A DNA stretch of 64,000 bases from Apostichopus japonicus (Eukaryota; Echinodermata; Holothuroidea; Aspidochirotida; Stichopodidae). The stretch covers positions 25,461,166-25,525,165 of the forward strand of contig NC_092579.1 in NCBI RefSeq assembly GCF_037975245.1, read 5' to 3'. Within the stretch, counting starts at the first letter, position 1. The number at the start of each line of letters is the position of its first letter. Shown piece after piece: positions 11,491-26,660 of this stretch. The notes under the pieces were generated by a model, which was given only the letters and a program-made list of their open reading frames with translations, was not told the origin of the DNA and searched no databases. The translations under genes and the position numbers were made by a program.

Positions 11491-14300
11491 GGTGTCGCAC
11501 ATTTGATTAATCGGTGTAGAACATTCGATTAATCGGTGTCGAAATTTCAATTATTAGGTGTCGAAAATTCGAATGGTCGGTGTCGAACATTCGATTGATC
11601 GGTGCCGCACATTTGATTGATCGGTACTGCACATTCGATTGATCGGTGTCGAACATTCGATTGATGGGTGTCGCACATTCGATTAGTCGGTGTCGAATAT
11701 TCGATTGATCGGTGTCGAACATTCGATTGATCGGTGCTGCATATTCGATTGATCGGTGCCGAACATTCGATTGATCGGTGCCGCACATTTGATTGGTCGG
11801 TACTGCACATTCGATTGATTGGTGTCGAACATTCGAATGATCGGTGTCGCACATTCGATTGGTCGGTGTCAAATATTCGATTGATCGGTGTCGAACATTC
11901 GATTGATGGGTGTCGCACATTCGATTGATCGGTGTCGAACATTCGATTGATCGGTGTCGAACATTCGAATGATCGGTGCCGCACATTCGATCAATCGATG
12001 CCGAACATTCGATTGATCGGTGTCGCACATTCGATCGATCGGTGTCGAAAATTCGATTGTTCGGTGTCGAACATTCGATTGATGGGTGTCGCACATTCGA
12101 TTAGTCGGTGTCGAATATTCGATTGATCGGTGTGTCGAACATTCGATCGATCAGTGCCGCACATTCGATTGATCGGTACTGCAAATTCGATTGATGGGTG
12201 TCGAACATTCGATTGATGGGTTTCGGTGTCGAACATTCGATTAATCGGTATCGAATATTCGATTGATCGTTGTCGAACATTCGATTGATGGGTGTCTAAC
12301 ATTCGATTGATCAATGTCGAACATTCGATTGATCGGTGCCGCACATTCGATTTAATCGTTGTCGAACATTCGATTGATGGGTGTCGAACATTCGATTGAT
12401 GGGTGTCGAACATTCGATTGATCGGTGTCGAACATTCGATTGATGGGTGCATCACATTCGATTGATCAATGTCGAACATTCGATTAATCGGTGCAGTACA
12501 TTCGATTGATCGGTGCCGAACATACGATTGATCGGTGTCAAAAATTCGATTGATGGTGTCGAACATTCAATTGATAGGTGTCGAACATTCGATTGATGGG
12601 TGCCGCAAATTCGATTGATCAAGGTCGAACATTCGATTAATCGGTGCAGTACATTCGATTGATCGGTGTCGCATATTCGATTGATCGGTGTCGAACATTC
12701 GATTGATCGGTGTCGAACATTCGAATGATCGGTGCCGCACATTCGATCAATCGATGCCGAACATACGATTGATGGGTGTCGAACATTCGATTGATCGGTG
12801 CCGCACATTCGATTTAATCGGTGTCGAACATTCGATTGATGAGTGCCGCAAATTCCATTGATAGGTGTCGTACATTCGATTGATCGGTGATGCACATTCG
12901 ATTGTTCGGTGTCGAATATTCGATTGATGGGTGTCGCACATTCGATTAGTCGGTGTCGAATATTGAATTAATCGGTGCCGAACATTCCATTGATCGGTGT
13001 GTCGAACATTCGATCGATCAGTACCGCACATTCGATTGATCGGTACTGCACATTCGATTGATGGGTGTCGAACATTCGATTGATGGATTTCAGTGTCGAA
13101 CATTCCATTAATCGGTATCGAATATTCGATTGATCGTTGTCGAACATTCGATTGATGGGTGTCTAACATTCGATTGATCAATGTCGAACATTCGATTGAT
13201 CGGTGCCGCACATTCGGTTTAATCGGTGTCGAACATTCGATTGATGGGTGTCGAACATTCGATTGATGGGTGTCGAACATTCGATTGATCGGTGTCGAAC
13301 ATTCGATTGATGGGTGCCGCACATTCGATTGATCAATGTCGAACATTCGATTAATCGGTGCAGTACATTCGATTGATCGGTGCCGAACATACGATTGATC
13401 GGTGTCAAAAATTCGATTGATGGTGTCGCACATTCGAATGATCGGTGTCGCTCATTCGATTGATCGGTGCCGCACATTCGATTGATGGGTGTCGCACATT
13501 TGATTGATCGGTGTCGAACATTCGATTGATCGGTGTCGAACATTCGATTGATCGGTGTCGAACATTCGATTGATCAATGTCGAACATTTGATTGACCGGT
13601 GTCGCACATTCGGTTTAATCGGTGTCGAACATTCGATTGATGGGTGTCGAACATTCGATTGATGGGTGCCGCACATTCGATTGATCAATGTCGAACATTC
13701 GATTAATCGGTGCAGTACATTCGATTGATCGGTGCCGAACATACGATTGATCGGTGTCAAAAATTCGATTGATGGTGTCGCACATTCGAATGATCGGTGT
13801 CGCTCATTCGATTGATCGGTGCCGCACATTCGATTGATGGGTGTCGCACATTTGATTGATCGGCGTCGAACATTCGATTGATCGGTGTCGAACATTCGAT
13901 TGATCAATGTCGAACATTTGATTGATCGGTGTCGCACATTTGATTGATCGGCGTCGAACATTCGATTGATCGGTGTCGAACATTCGATTGATCAATGTCG
14001 AACATTTGATTGACCGGTGTCGCACATTCGATTGATCGGCGTCGAACATTCGATTGATCAATGTCGAACATTTGATTGATCGGTGCCGCACATTCGATTG
14101 ATCGGTGTCGAACATTCGATTGATTTGTGCCGCACATTCGATTGATCAATGTCGAACATTCGATTAATCGGTGCAGTACATTCGATTGATCGGTGCCGAA
14201 CATACGATTGATCGGTGTCAAACATTCGATTGATGGTGTCGCACATTCGAATGATCGGTGTCGCTCATTCGATTGATCGGTGCCGCACATTCGATTGATG
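11491..14300 (+). repeat. HOR-1 copy 2, 2,810 bp
   Basis: Full-length reference copy of HOR-1, about 128 monomers. Markers repeat in copy 3 at exactly 2,810 bp (11,507 with 14,317; 11,991 with 14,801; 12,452 with 15,262; 13,178 with 15,988). Only isolated single-base differences are visible by eye, such as GGTGATGCAC at 12,887 against GGTGCTGCAC at 15,697. Confidence 0.9.
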
Positions 14301-17140
14301 GGTGTCGCACATTTGATTAATCGGTGTAGAACATTCGATTAATCGGTGTCGAAATTTAAATTATTAGGTGTCGAAAATTCGAATGGTCGGTGTCGAACAT
14401 TCGATTGATCGGTGCCGCACATTTGATTGATCGGTACTGCACATTCGATTGATCGGTGTCGAACATTCGATTGATGGGTGTCGCACATTCGATTAGTCGG
14501 TGTCGAATATTCGATTGATCGGTGTCGAACATTCGATTGATCGGTGCTGCATATTCGATTGATCGGTGCCGAACATTCGATTGATCGGTGCCGTACATTT
14601 GATTGGTCGGTACTGCACATTCGATTGATTGGTGTCGAACATTCGAATGATCGGTGTCGCACATTCGATTGGTCGGTGTCAAATATTCGATTGATCGGTG
14701 TCGAACATTCGATTGATGGGTGTCGCACATTCGATTGATCGGTGTCGAACATTAGATTGATCGGTGTCGAACATTCGAATGATCGGTGCCGCACATTCGA
14801 TCAATCGATGCCGAACATTCGATTGATCGGTGTCGCACATTCGATCGATCGGTGTCGAAAATTCGATTGTTCGGTGTCGAACATTCGATTGATGGGTGTC
14901 GCACATTCGATTAGTCGGTGTCGAATATTCGATTGATCGGTGTGTCGAACATTCGATCGATCAGTGCCGCACATTCGATTGATCGGTACTGCAAATTCGA
15001 TTGATGGGTGTCGAACATTCGATTGATGGGTTTCGGTGTCGAACATTCGATTAATCGGTATCGAATATTCGATTGATCGTTGTCGAACATTCGATTGATG
15101 GGTGTCTAACATTCGATTGATCAATGTCGAACATTCGATTGATCGGTGCCGCACATTCGATTTAATCGTTGTCGAACATTCGATTGATGGGTGTCGAACA
15201 TTCGATTGATGGGTGTCGAACATTCGATTGATCGGTGTCGAACATTCGATTGATGGGTGCATCACATTCGATTGATCAATGTCGAACATTTGATTAATCG
15301 GTGCAGTACATTCGATTGATCGGTGCCGAACATACGATTGATCGGTGTCAAAAATTCGATTGATGGTGTCGAACATTCAATTGATAGGTGTCGAACATTC
15401 GATTGATGGGTGCCGCAAATTCGATTGATCAAGGTCGAACATTCGATTAATCGGTGCAGTACATTCGATTGATCGGTGTCGCATATTCGATTGATCGGTG
15501 TCGAACATTCGATTGATCGGTGTCGAACATTCGAATGATCGGTGCCGCACATTCGATCAATCGATGCCGAACATACGATTGATGGGTGTCGAACATTCGA
15601 TTGATCGGTGCCGCACATTCGATTTAATCGGTGTCGAACATTCGATTGATGAGTGCCGCAAATTCCATTGATAGGTGTCGTACATTCGATTGATCGGTGC
15701 TGCACATTCGATTGTTCGGTGTCGAATATTCGATTGATGGGTGTCGCACATTCGATTAGTCGGTGTCGAATATTGAATTAATCGGTGCCGAACATTCCAT
15801 TGATCGGTGTGTCGAACATTCGATCGATCAGTACCGCACATTCGATTGATCGGTACTGCACATTCGATTGATGGGTGTCGAACATTCGATTGATGGATTT
15901 CAGTGTCGAACATTCCATTAATCGGTATCGAATATTCGATTGATCGTTGTCGAACATTCGATTGATGGGTGTCTAACATTCGATTGATCAATGTCGAACA
16001 TTCGATTGATCGGTGCCGCACATTCGGTTTAATCGGTGTCGAACATTCGATTGATGGGTGTCGAACATTCGATTGATGGGTGTCGAACATTCGATTGATC
16101 GGTGTCGAACATTCGATTGATGGGTGCCGCACATTCGATTGATCAATGTCGAACATTCGATTAATCGGTGCAGTACATTCGATTGATCGGTGCCGAACAT
16201 ACGATTGATCGGTGTCAAAAATTCGATTGATGGTGTCGCACATTCGAATGATCGGTGTCGCTCATTCGATTGATCGGTGCCGCACATTCGATTGATGGGT
16301 GTCGCACATTTGATTGATCGGCGTCGAACATTCGATTGATCGGTGTCGAACATTCGATTGATCAATGTCGAACATTTGATTGATCGGTGTCGCACATTTG
16401 ATTGATCGGCGTCGAATATTCGATTGATCGGTGTCGAACATTCGATTGATCACTGTCGAACATTCGATTGACCGGTGTCGCACATTCGGTTTAATCGGTG
16501 TGGAACATTCGATTGATGGGTGTCGAACATTCGATTGATGGGTGCCGCACATTCGATTGATCAATGTCGAACATTCGATTAATCGGTGCAGTACATTCGA
16601 TTGATCGGTGCCGAACATACGATTGATCGGTGTCAAAAATTCGATTGATGGTGTCGCACATTCGAATGATCGGTGTCGCTCATTCGATTGATCGGTGCCG
16701 CACATTCGATTGATGGGTGTCGCACATTTGATTGATCGGCGTCGAACATTCGATTGATCGGTGTCGAACATTCGATTGATCAATGTCGAACATTTGATTG
16801 ATCGGTGTCGCACATTTGATTGATCGGCGTCGAACATTCGATTGATCGGTGTCGAACATTCGATTGATCAATGTCGAACATTTGATTGACCGGTGTCGCA
16901 CATTCGATTGATCGGCGTCGAACATTCGATTGATCAATGTCGAACATTTGATTGATCGGTGCCGCACATTCGATTGATCGGTGTCGAACATTCGATTGAT
17001 TTGTGCCGCACATTCGATTGATCAATGTCGAACATTCGATTAATCGGTGCAGTACATTCGATTGATCGGTGCCGAACATACGATTGATCGGTGTCAAACA
17101 TTCGATTGATGGTGTCGCACATTCGAATGATCGGTGTCGC
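14301..17140 (+). repeat. HOR-1 copy 3, with a 66-bp gain
   Basis: Spacing to copy 2 is 2,810 bp up to about 16,262 and 2,876 bp after about 16,680, so 66 bp (three monomers) were gained around 16,320-16,680. Near 17,160 the copy leaves the HOR-1 pattern: the segment with TTTGATTAATCGGTGTAG is skipped and the array continues into the composite HOR. Confidence 0.85.
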
Positions 17141-20100
17141 TCATTCGATTGATCGGTGCCGCACATTCGATTGATCGGTGCCGCACATTTGATTGATCGG
17201 TACTGCACATTCGATTGATCGGTGTCGAACATTCGATTGATGGGTGTCGCACATTCGATTAGTCGGTGTCGAATATTCGATTGATCGGTGTCGAACATTC
17301 GATTGATCGGTGCTGCATATTCGATTGATCGGTGCCGAACATTCGATTGATCGGTGCCGCACATTTGATTGGTCGGTACTGCACATTCGATTGATCGGTG
17401 TCGAACATTCGAATGATCGGTGTCGCACATTCGATTGGTCGGTGTCAAATATTCGATTGATCGGTGTCGAACATTCGATTGATGGGTGTCGCACATTCGA
17501 TTGATCGGTGGCGCACATTAGATTGATCGGTGTCGAACATTAAATTGATCGGTGGCGAACATTACATTCGATCAATCGATGCTGAACATACGATTGATGG
17601 GTGTCGAAGATTCGATTGATGGGTGTCGCACATTCGATTGATCGGTGCCGCAAATTCGATTTAATCGGTGTCGAACATTCGATTGATGGGTTTCGAACAT
17701 TCGATTGATCGGTACCGCACATTCGATTGATCGGTGTCGAACATTCGATTGATCGGTGTCGAACATTCGATTGATCAATGTCGAACATTTGATTGATCGG
17801 TGTCGCACATTCGATTGATCGGTGTCGAAATTTCGTTTGATCAATGCTGCACATTCGAATGATCGGTGTCGAACATTCGATTCATGGGTGTCGCACATTC
17901 GATTGATCTGTGTCGCACATTAGATTGATCGGTGTCGAACACTCGATCGATCAGTGCCGCATATGCGATTGATCGGTGCTGCATATTCGATTGATCGGTG
18001 TCGAACATTCGATTGATGGGTGTCGCACATTCGATTATTCGGTGTCGAATATTCGACTGATCGGTGTCGAACATTCGATTGATGGTGTCGAACATTCGAT
18101 TGATGGGTGTCGCACATTCGATTGATCGGTTTCGCACATTAGATTGATCGGTGTCGAACATTCGATTGATCGGTGCTGCATATTCGATTGATCGGTGCCG
18201 AACATTCGATTGATCGGTGTCGAACATTCGATTGATCGGTTTCGAACATTCGATTGATCAATGGCGAACATTCGATTGATCGGTGCCGCACTTTCGATCA
18301 TTCGATGAAGAACAAAAGATTGATGGGTGTCGAACATTCGATTGATCGGTGCCGCACATTCGATTGATCAATGTCGAACATTCGATTAATCGGTGTTGAA
18401 TATTCGATTAATAGGTGTCGAACATTCGATTGATGGGTGCCGCACATTCCATTGATCGGTGTCGCACATTCGATTGATCGGTGTCGAACATTCGATTGAT
18501 CGGTGTCGTACATTCGATTGATCGGTTTCGAACATTGGATTGATGGGTGTCGCACATTCGATTAATCGGTGTCGCACATTCGATTAATAGGTGTCGATCA
18601 TTCGATTGATCGGTGCCGAACATTCGATTGATCGGTGTCGAACATTCGATTGATCTGTGTGTCGAACATTTGATCGATCAGTGCCGCACATTCGATTGAT
18701 CGGTGCTGCACATTCGATTGATGGGTGTCGACATTCGATTGATCGGTGCTGCACATTCGATTGATCGGTGTGGAATATTCGATTGATGTTTGCCGCACAT
18801 TCCATTGATCGGTGTCGAACATTCGATTAATCGGTGTCGAACATTCGATTGATGAGTGCCGCACATTCCATTGATAGGTGTCGTACATTCGATTGATCGG
18901 TGTCGAACATTCGATTAGTCGGTGTCGAATATTCGATTGATCGGTGTCGAACATTCGATTGATCGGTGTCGAACATTCGATTGATGGGTGTCGAACATTC
19001 GATTGATGGGTGTCGCACATTCGATTGATCGGTGTCGCACATTAGATTAATCGGTGTCGAACATTCGATTGATCGGTGCTGCATATTCGATTGATCGGTG
19101 TCGCACATTCGTTTAATCGGTGTCGAAATTTCAAATAATAGGTGTCGGACATTCGATTGATGGGTGTCGCACATTCGAATGATCGGTGTCGAACATTCGA
19201 ATGATCGGTGTCGAACATTCGATTGATCAATGTCGAACATTCGATTGATCGGTGCTGCATATTCGATTGATCGGTGCCGAACATTCGAATGATCGGTGTC
19301 GCACATTCGATTGATGGGTGTCGCACATTCGATTAGTCGGTGTCGAATATTCGATTGATCGGTGTCGAACATTCGATTGATGGTGTCGAACATTCGATTG
19401 ATCGGTGTCGCACATTCGATTGATCGGTTTCGCACATTAGATTGATCGGTGTCGAACATTCGATTGATCGGTGCTGCATATTCGATTGATCGGTGCCGAA
19501 CATTCGATTGATCGGTGTCGAACATTCGAATGATCGGTTTCGAACATTCGATTGATCAATGGCGAACATTCGATTGATCGGTGCCGCACTTTCGATCAAT
19601 CGATGAAGAACAAAAGATTGATGAGTGTCGAACATTCGATTGATCGGTGCCGCACATTCGATTGATCAATGTCGAACATTTGATTAATCGGTGTTGAATA
19701 TTCGATTAATAGGTGTCGAACATTCGATTGATGGGTGCCGCACATTCCATTGATCGGTGTCGCACATTCGATTGATCGGTGTCGAACATTCGATTGATCG
19801 GTGTCGTACATTATATTGATCGGTTTCGAACATTGGATTGATGGGTGTCGCACATTCGATTAATCGGTGTCGCACATTCGATTAATAGGTGTCGATCATT
19901 CGATTGATCGGTGCCGAACATTCGATTGATCGGTGTCGAACATTCGATTGATCTGTGTGTCGAACATTCGATCGATCAGTGCCGCACATTCGATTGATCG
20001 GTGCTGCACATTCGATTGATGGGTGTCGACATTCGATTGATCGGTGCTGCACATTCGATTGATCGGTGTGGAATATTCGATTGATGTTTGCCGCACATTC

Positions 20101-22240
20101 CATTGATCGGTGTCGTACATCAGATTAATCGGTGTCGATCATTCGATTGATAGGTGTCGCACATTCGATTGATCGTTGTCGCACATTCGATTGATCGGTG
20201 CCGAACATTCGATTGATCGGTGTCGAACATTCGATTGATCTGTGTGTCGAACATTCGATCGATCAGTGCCGCTCATTCGATTGATCGGTGCTGCACATTC
20301 GATTGATGGGTGTCGACATTCGATTGATCGGTGTCGCACATTCGATTGATCGTTGTCGCACATTCGATGGATCGGTGTCGAACATTCGATTGATCGGTGT
20401 CGAGCATTCGATTGATGGGTGTCGCACATTCGAATGATCAATGTCGAGCATTCGATTGATGGGTGTCGCACATTCGAATGATTGGTGTCGCACATTCGAT
20501 TGATCGGTGCCGCACATTTGATTGGTCGGTGCTGCACATTCCATTGATAGGTGTCGCACATTCGATTTATCGGTGCCGAACATTCGATTGAGCGGTGTCG
20601 CACATTCGATTTATCGGTGTCGAACATTCGATTGATCGGTGTCGAACATTCGAATGATCGGTGTCGAACATTCGATTGATCCGTGGCGAACATTACATTC
20701 GATCAATCGATGCCGAACATTCGATTGATGAGTGCCGCAAATTCCATTGATAGGTGTCGTACATTCGATTGATCGGTGCTGCACATTCGATTGTTCGGTG
20801 TCGAATATTCGATTGATGGGTGTCGCACATTCGATTAGTCGGTGTCGAATATTGAATTAATCGGTGCCGAACATTCCATTGATCGGTGTGTCGAACATTC
20901 GATCGATCAGTACCGCACATTCGATTGATCGGTACTGCACATTCGATTGATGGGTGTCGAACATTCGATTGATGGATTTCAGTGTCGAACATTCCATTAA
21001 TCGGTATCGAATATTCGATTGATCGTTGTCGAACATTCGATTGATGGGTGTCTAACATTCGATTGATCAATGTCGAACATTCGATTGATCGGTGCCGCAC
21101 ATTCGGTTTAATCGGTGTCGAACATTCGATTGATGGGTGTCGAACATTCGATTGATGGGTGTCGAACATTCGATTGATCGGTGTCGAACATTCGATTGAT
21201 GGGTGCCGCACATTCGATTGATCAATGTCGAACATTCGATTAATCGGTGCAGTACATTCGATTGATCGGTGCCGAACATACGATTGATCGGTGTCAAAAA
21301 TTCGATTGATGGTGTCGCACATTCGAATGATCGGTGTCGCTCATTCGATTGATCGGTGCCGCACATTCGATTGATGGGTGTCGCACATTTGATTGATCGG
21401 CGTCGAACATTCGATTGATCGGTGTCGAACATTCGATTGATCAATGTCGAACATTTGATTGATCGGTGTCGCACATTTGATTGATCGGCGTCGAACATTC
21501 GATTGATCGGTGTCGAACATTCGATTGATCAATGTCGAACATTTGATTGACCGGTGTCGCACATTCGGTTTAATCGGTGTGGAACATTCGATTGATGGGT
21601 GTCGAACATTCGATTGATGGGTGCCGCACATTCGATTGATCAATGTCGAACATTCGATTAATCGGTGCAGTACATTCGATTGATCGGTGCCGAACATACG
21701 ATTGATCGGTGTCAAAAATTCGATTGATGGTGTCGCACATTCGAATGATCGGTGTCGCTCATTCGATTGATCGGTGCCGCACATTCGATTGATGGGTGTC
21801 GCACATTTGATTGATCGGCGTCGAACATTCGATTGATCGGTGTCGAACATTCGATTGATTTGTGCCGCACATTCGATTGATCAATGTCGAACATTCGATT
21901 AATCGGTGCAGTACATTCGATTGATCGGTGCCGAACATACGATTGATCGGTGTCAAACATTCGATTGATGGTGTCGCACATTCGAATGATCGGTGTCGCT
22001 CATTCGATTGATCGGCGTCGAACATTCGATTGATCAATGTCGAACATTTGATTGATCGGTGCCGCACATTCGATTGATCGGTGTCGAACATTCGATTGAT
22101 TTGTGCCGCACATTCGATTGATCAATGTCGAACATTCGATTAATCGGTGCAGTACATTCGATTGATCGGTGCCGAACATACGATTGATCGGTGTCAAACA
22201 TTCGATTGATGGTGTCGCACATTCGAATGATCGGTGTCGC
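17141..22240 (+). repeat. Composite HOR copy S1, 5,100 bp
   Basis: Module order is T (marker 17,310), U (about 17,540-17,900), V1 (18,035), W1 (18,298), V2 (19,333), W2 (19,596), X (19,882), Y (20,139-20,693), Z (20,693-21,322), then an extension of HOR-1-type sequence to about 22,230. Compared with S2 it lacks 110 bp in U, lacks 110 bp between V1 and V2 (spacing 1,298 instead of 1,408), and has the extra HOR-1-like extension. The extension ties the composite HOR to the neighbouring HOR-1 array. Confidence 0.87.
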
Positions 22241-25200
22241 TCATTCGATTGATCGGTGCCGCACATTCGATTGATCGGTGCCGCACATTTGATTGATCGG
22301 TACTGCACATTCGATTGATCGGTGTCGAACATTCGATTGATGGGTGTCGCACATTCGATTAGTCGGTGTCGAATATTCGATTGATCGGTGTCGAACATTC
22401 GATTGATCGGTGCTGCATATTCGATTGATCGGTGCCGAACATTCGATTGATCGGTGCCGCACATTTGATTGGTCGGTACTGCACATTCGATTGATCGGTG
22501 TCGAACATTCGAATGATCGGTGTCGCACATTCGATTGGTCGGTGTCAAATATTCGATTGATCGGTGTCGAACATTCGATTGATGGGTGTCGCACATTCGA
22601 TTGATCGGTGGCGCACATTAGATTGATCGGTGTCGAACATTAAATTGATCGGTGGCGAACATTACATTCGATCAATCGATGCTGAACATACGATTGATGG
22701 GTGTCGAAGATTCGATTGATGGGTGTCGCACATTCGATTGATCGGTGCCGCAAATTCGATTTAATCGGTGTCGAACATTCGATTGATGGGTTTCGAACAT
22801 TCGATTGATCGGTACCGCACATTCGATTGATCGGTGTCGAACATTCGATTGATCGGTGTCGAACATTCGATTGATCAATGTCGAACATTTGATTGATCGG
22901 TGCCGCACATTCGATTGATCGGTGCTGCATATTCGATTGATCGGTGCCGAACATTCCATTAATAAGTGTCGCACATTCGATTGATAGGTGTCGAACATTC
23001 GATTGATCGGTGTCGCACATTCGATTGATCGGTGTCGAAATTTCGTTTGATCAATGCTGCACATTCGAATGATCGGTGTCGAACATTCGATTCATGGGTG
23101 TCGCACATTCGATTGATCTGTGTCGCACATTAGATTGATCGGTGTCGAACACTCGATCGATCAGTGCCGCATATGCGATTGATCGGTGCTGCATATTCGA
23201 TTGATCGGTGTCGAACATTCGATTGATGGGTGTCGCACATTCGATTATTCGGTGTCGAATATTCGACTGATCGGTGTCGAACATTCGATTGATGGTGTCG
23301 AACATTCGATTGATCGGTGTCGCACATTCGATTGATCGGTTTCGCACATTAGATTGATCGGTGTCGAACATTCGATTGATCGGTGCTGCATATTCGATTG
23401 ATCGGTGCCGAACATTCGATTGATCGGTGTCGAACATTCGATTGATCGGTTTCGAACATTCGATTGATCAATGGCGAACATTCGATTGATCGGTGCCGCA
23501 CTTTCGATCATTCGATGAAGAACAAAAGATTGATGGGTGTCGAACATTCGGTTGATCGGTGCCGCACATTCGATTGATCAATGTCGAACATTCGATTAAT
23601 CGGTGTTGAATATTCGATTAATAGGTGTCGAACATTCGATTGATGGGTGCCGCACATTCCATTGATCGGTGTCGCACATTCGATTGATCGGTGTCGAACA
23701 TTCGATTGATCGGTGTCGTACATTCGATTGATCGGTTTCGAACATTGGATTGATGGGTGTCGCACATTCGATTAATCGGTGTCGCACATTCGATTAATAG
23801 GTGTCGATCATTCGATTGATCGGTGCCGAACATTCGATTGATCGGTGTCGAACATTCGATTGATCTGTGTGTCGAACATTTGATCGATCAGTGCCGCACA
23901 TTCGATTGATCGGTGCTGCACATTCGATTGATGGGTGTCGAACATTCGATTGATCGGTGCTGCACATTCGATTGATCGGTGTGGAATATTCGATTGATGT
24001 TTGCCGCACATTCCATTGATCGGTGTCGAACATTCGATTAATCGGTGTCGAACATTCGATTGATGAGTGCCGCACATTCCATTGATAGGTGTCGTACATT
24101 CGATTGATCGGTGTCGAACATTCGATTAGTCGGTGTCGAATATTCGATTGATCGGTGTCGAACATTCGATTGATCGGTGTCGAACATTCGATTGATGGGT
24201 GTCGAACATTCGATTGATGGGTGTCGCACATTCGATTGATCGGTGTCGCACATTAGATTAATCGGTGTCGAACATTCGATTGATCGGTGCTGCATATTCG
24301 ATTGATCGGTGTCGCACATTCGTTTAATCGGTGTCGAAATTTCAAATAATAGGTGTCGGACATTCGATTGATGGGTGTCGCACATTCGAATGATCGGTGT
24401 CGAACATTCGAATGATCGGTGTCGAACATTCGATTGATCAATGTCGAACATTCGATTGATCGGTGCTGCATATTCGATTGATCGGTGCCGAACATTCGAA
24501 TGATCGGTGTCGCACATTCGATTGATGGGTGTCGCACATTCGATTAGTCGGTGTCGAATATTCGATTGATCGGTGTCGAACATTCGATTGATGGTGTCGA
24601 ACATTCGATTGATCGGTGTCGAACATTCGATTGATGGGTGTCGCACATTCGATTAGTCGTTGTCGAATATTCGACTGATCGGTGTCGAACATTCGATTGA
24701 TGGTGTCGAACATTCGATTGATCGGTGTCGCACATTCGATTGATCGGTTTCGCACATTAGATTGATCGGTGTCGAACATTCGATTGATCGGTGCTGCATA
24801 TTCGATTGATCGGTGCCGAACATTCGATTGATCGGTGTCGAACATTCGAATGATCGGTTTCGAACATTCGATTGATCAATGGCGAACATTCGATTGATCG
24901 GTGCCGCACTTTCGATCAATCGATGAAGAACAAAAGATTGATGGGTGTCGAACATTCGATTGATCGGTGCCGCACATTCGATTGATCAATGTCGAACATT
25001 TGATTAATCGGTGTTGAATATTCGATTAATAGGTGTCGAACATTCGATTGATGGGTGCCGCACATTCCATTGATCGGTGTCGCACATTCGATTGATCGGT
25101 GTCGAACATTCGATTGATCGGTGTCGTACATTATATTGATCGGTTTCGAACATTGGATTGATGGGTGTCGCACATTCGATTAATCGGTGTCGCACATTCG

Positions 25201-26660
25201 ATTAATAGGTGTCGATCATTCGATTGATCGGTGCCGAACATTCGATTGATCGGTGTCGAACATTCGATTGATCTGTGTGTCGAACATTCGATCGATCAGT
25301 GCCGCACATTCGATTGATCGGTGCTGCACATTCGATTGATGGGTGTCGACATTCGATTGATCGGTGCTGCACATTCGATTGATCGGTGTGGAATATTCGA
25401 TTGATGTTTGCCGCACATTCCATTGATCGGTGTCGTACATCAGATTAATCGGTGTCGATCATTCGATTGATAGGTGTCGCACATTCGATTGATCGTTGTC
25501 GCACATTCGATTGATCGGTGCCGAACATTCGATTGATCGGTGTCGAACATTCGATTGATCTGTGTGTCGAACATTCGATCGATCAGTGCCGCTCATTCGA
25601 TTGATCGGTGCTGCACATTCGATTGATGGGTGTCGACATTCGATTGATCGGTGTCGCACATTCGATTGATCGTTGTCGCACATTCGATGGATCGGTGTCG
25701 AACATTCGATTGATCGGTGTCGAGCATTCGATTGATGGGTGTCGCACATTCGAATGATCAATGTCGAGCATTCGATTGATGGGTGTCGCACATTCGAATG
25801 ATTGGTGTCGCACATTCGATTGATCGGTGCCGCACATTTGATTGGTCGGTGCTGCACATTCCATTGATAGGTGTCGCACATTCGATTTATCGGTGCCGAA
25901 CATTCGATTGAGCGGTGTCGCACATTCGATTTATCGGTGTCGAACATTCGATTGATCGGTGTCGAACATTCGAATGATCGGTGTCGAACATTCGATTGAT
26001 CCGTGGCGAACATTACATTCGATCAATCGATGCCGAACATTCGATTGATGAGTGCCGCAAATTCCATTGATAGGTGTCGTACATTCGATTGATCGGTGCT
26101 GCACATTCGATTGTTCGGTGTCGAATATTCGATTGATGGGTGTCGCACATTCGATTAGTCGGTGTCGAATATTGAATTAATCGGTGCCGAACATTCCATT
26201 GATCGGTGTGTCGAACATTCGATCGATCAGTACCGCACATTCGATTGATCGGTACTGCACATTCGATTGATGGGTGTCGAACATTCGATTGATGGATTTC
26301 AGTGTCGAACATTCCATTAATCGGTATCGAATATTCGATTGATCGTTGTCGAACATTCGATTGATGGGTGTCTAACATTCGATTGATCAATGTCGAACAT
26401 TCGATTGATCGGTGCCGCACATTCGGTTTAATCGGTGTCGAACATTCGATTGATGGGTGTCGAACATTCGATTGATGGGTGTCGAACATTCGATTGATCG
26501 GTGTCGAACATTCGATTGATGGGTGCCGCACATTCGATTGATCAATGTCGAACATTCGATTAATCGGTGCAGTACATTCGATTGATCGGTGCCGAACATA
26601 CGATTGATCGGTGTCAAACATTCGATTGATGGTGTCGCACATTCGAATGATCGGTGTCGC
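22241..26660 (+). repeat. Composite HOR copy S2, 4,420 bp
   Basis: Reference form T-U-V1-W1-V2-W2-X-Y-Z (markers 22,410; 22,640; 23,245; 23,508; 24,653; 24,916; 25,202; 25,459; 26,013). V1 to V2 spacing is 1,408 bp, exactly 64 x 22. S2 reappears as S4 at spacing 7,499 bp (22,241 with 29,740; 24,038 with 31,537; 25,459 with 32,958; 26,013 with 33,512), because S3 lies between. Confidence 0.9.

Noticed and set aside
18295-18325. Odd AT-rich unit with GATGAAGAACAAAAG, possible foreign insertion
   Set aside because: It keeps the 22-bp spacing and the flanking GATTGATGGG. It recurs at the same HOR position in all V modules (19,593; 23,513; 24,913; 27,933 and others), so it is a degenerate monomer.
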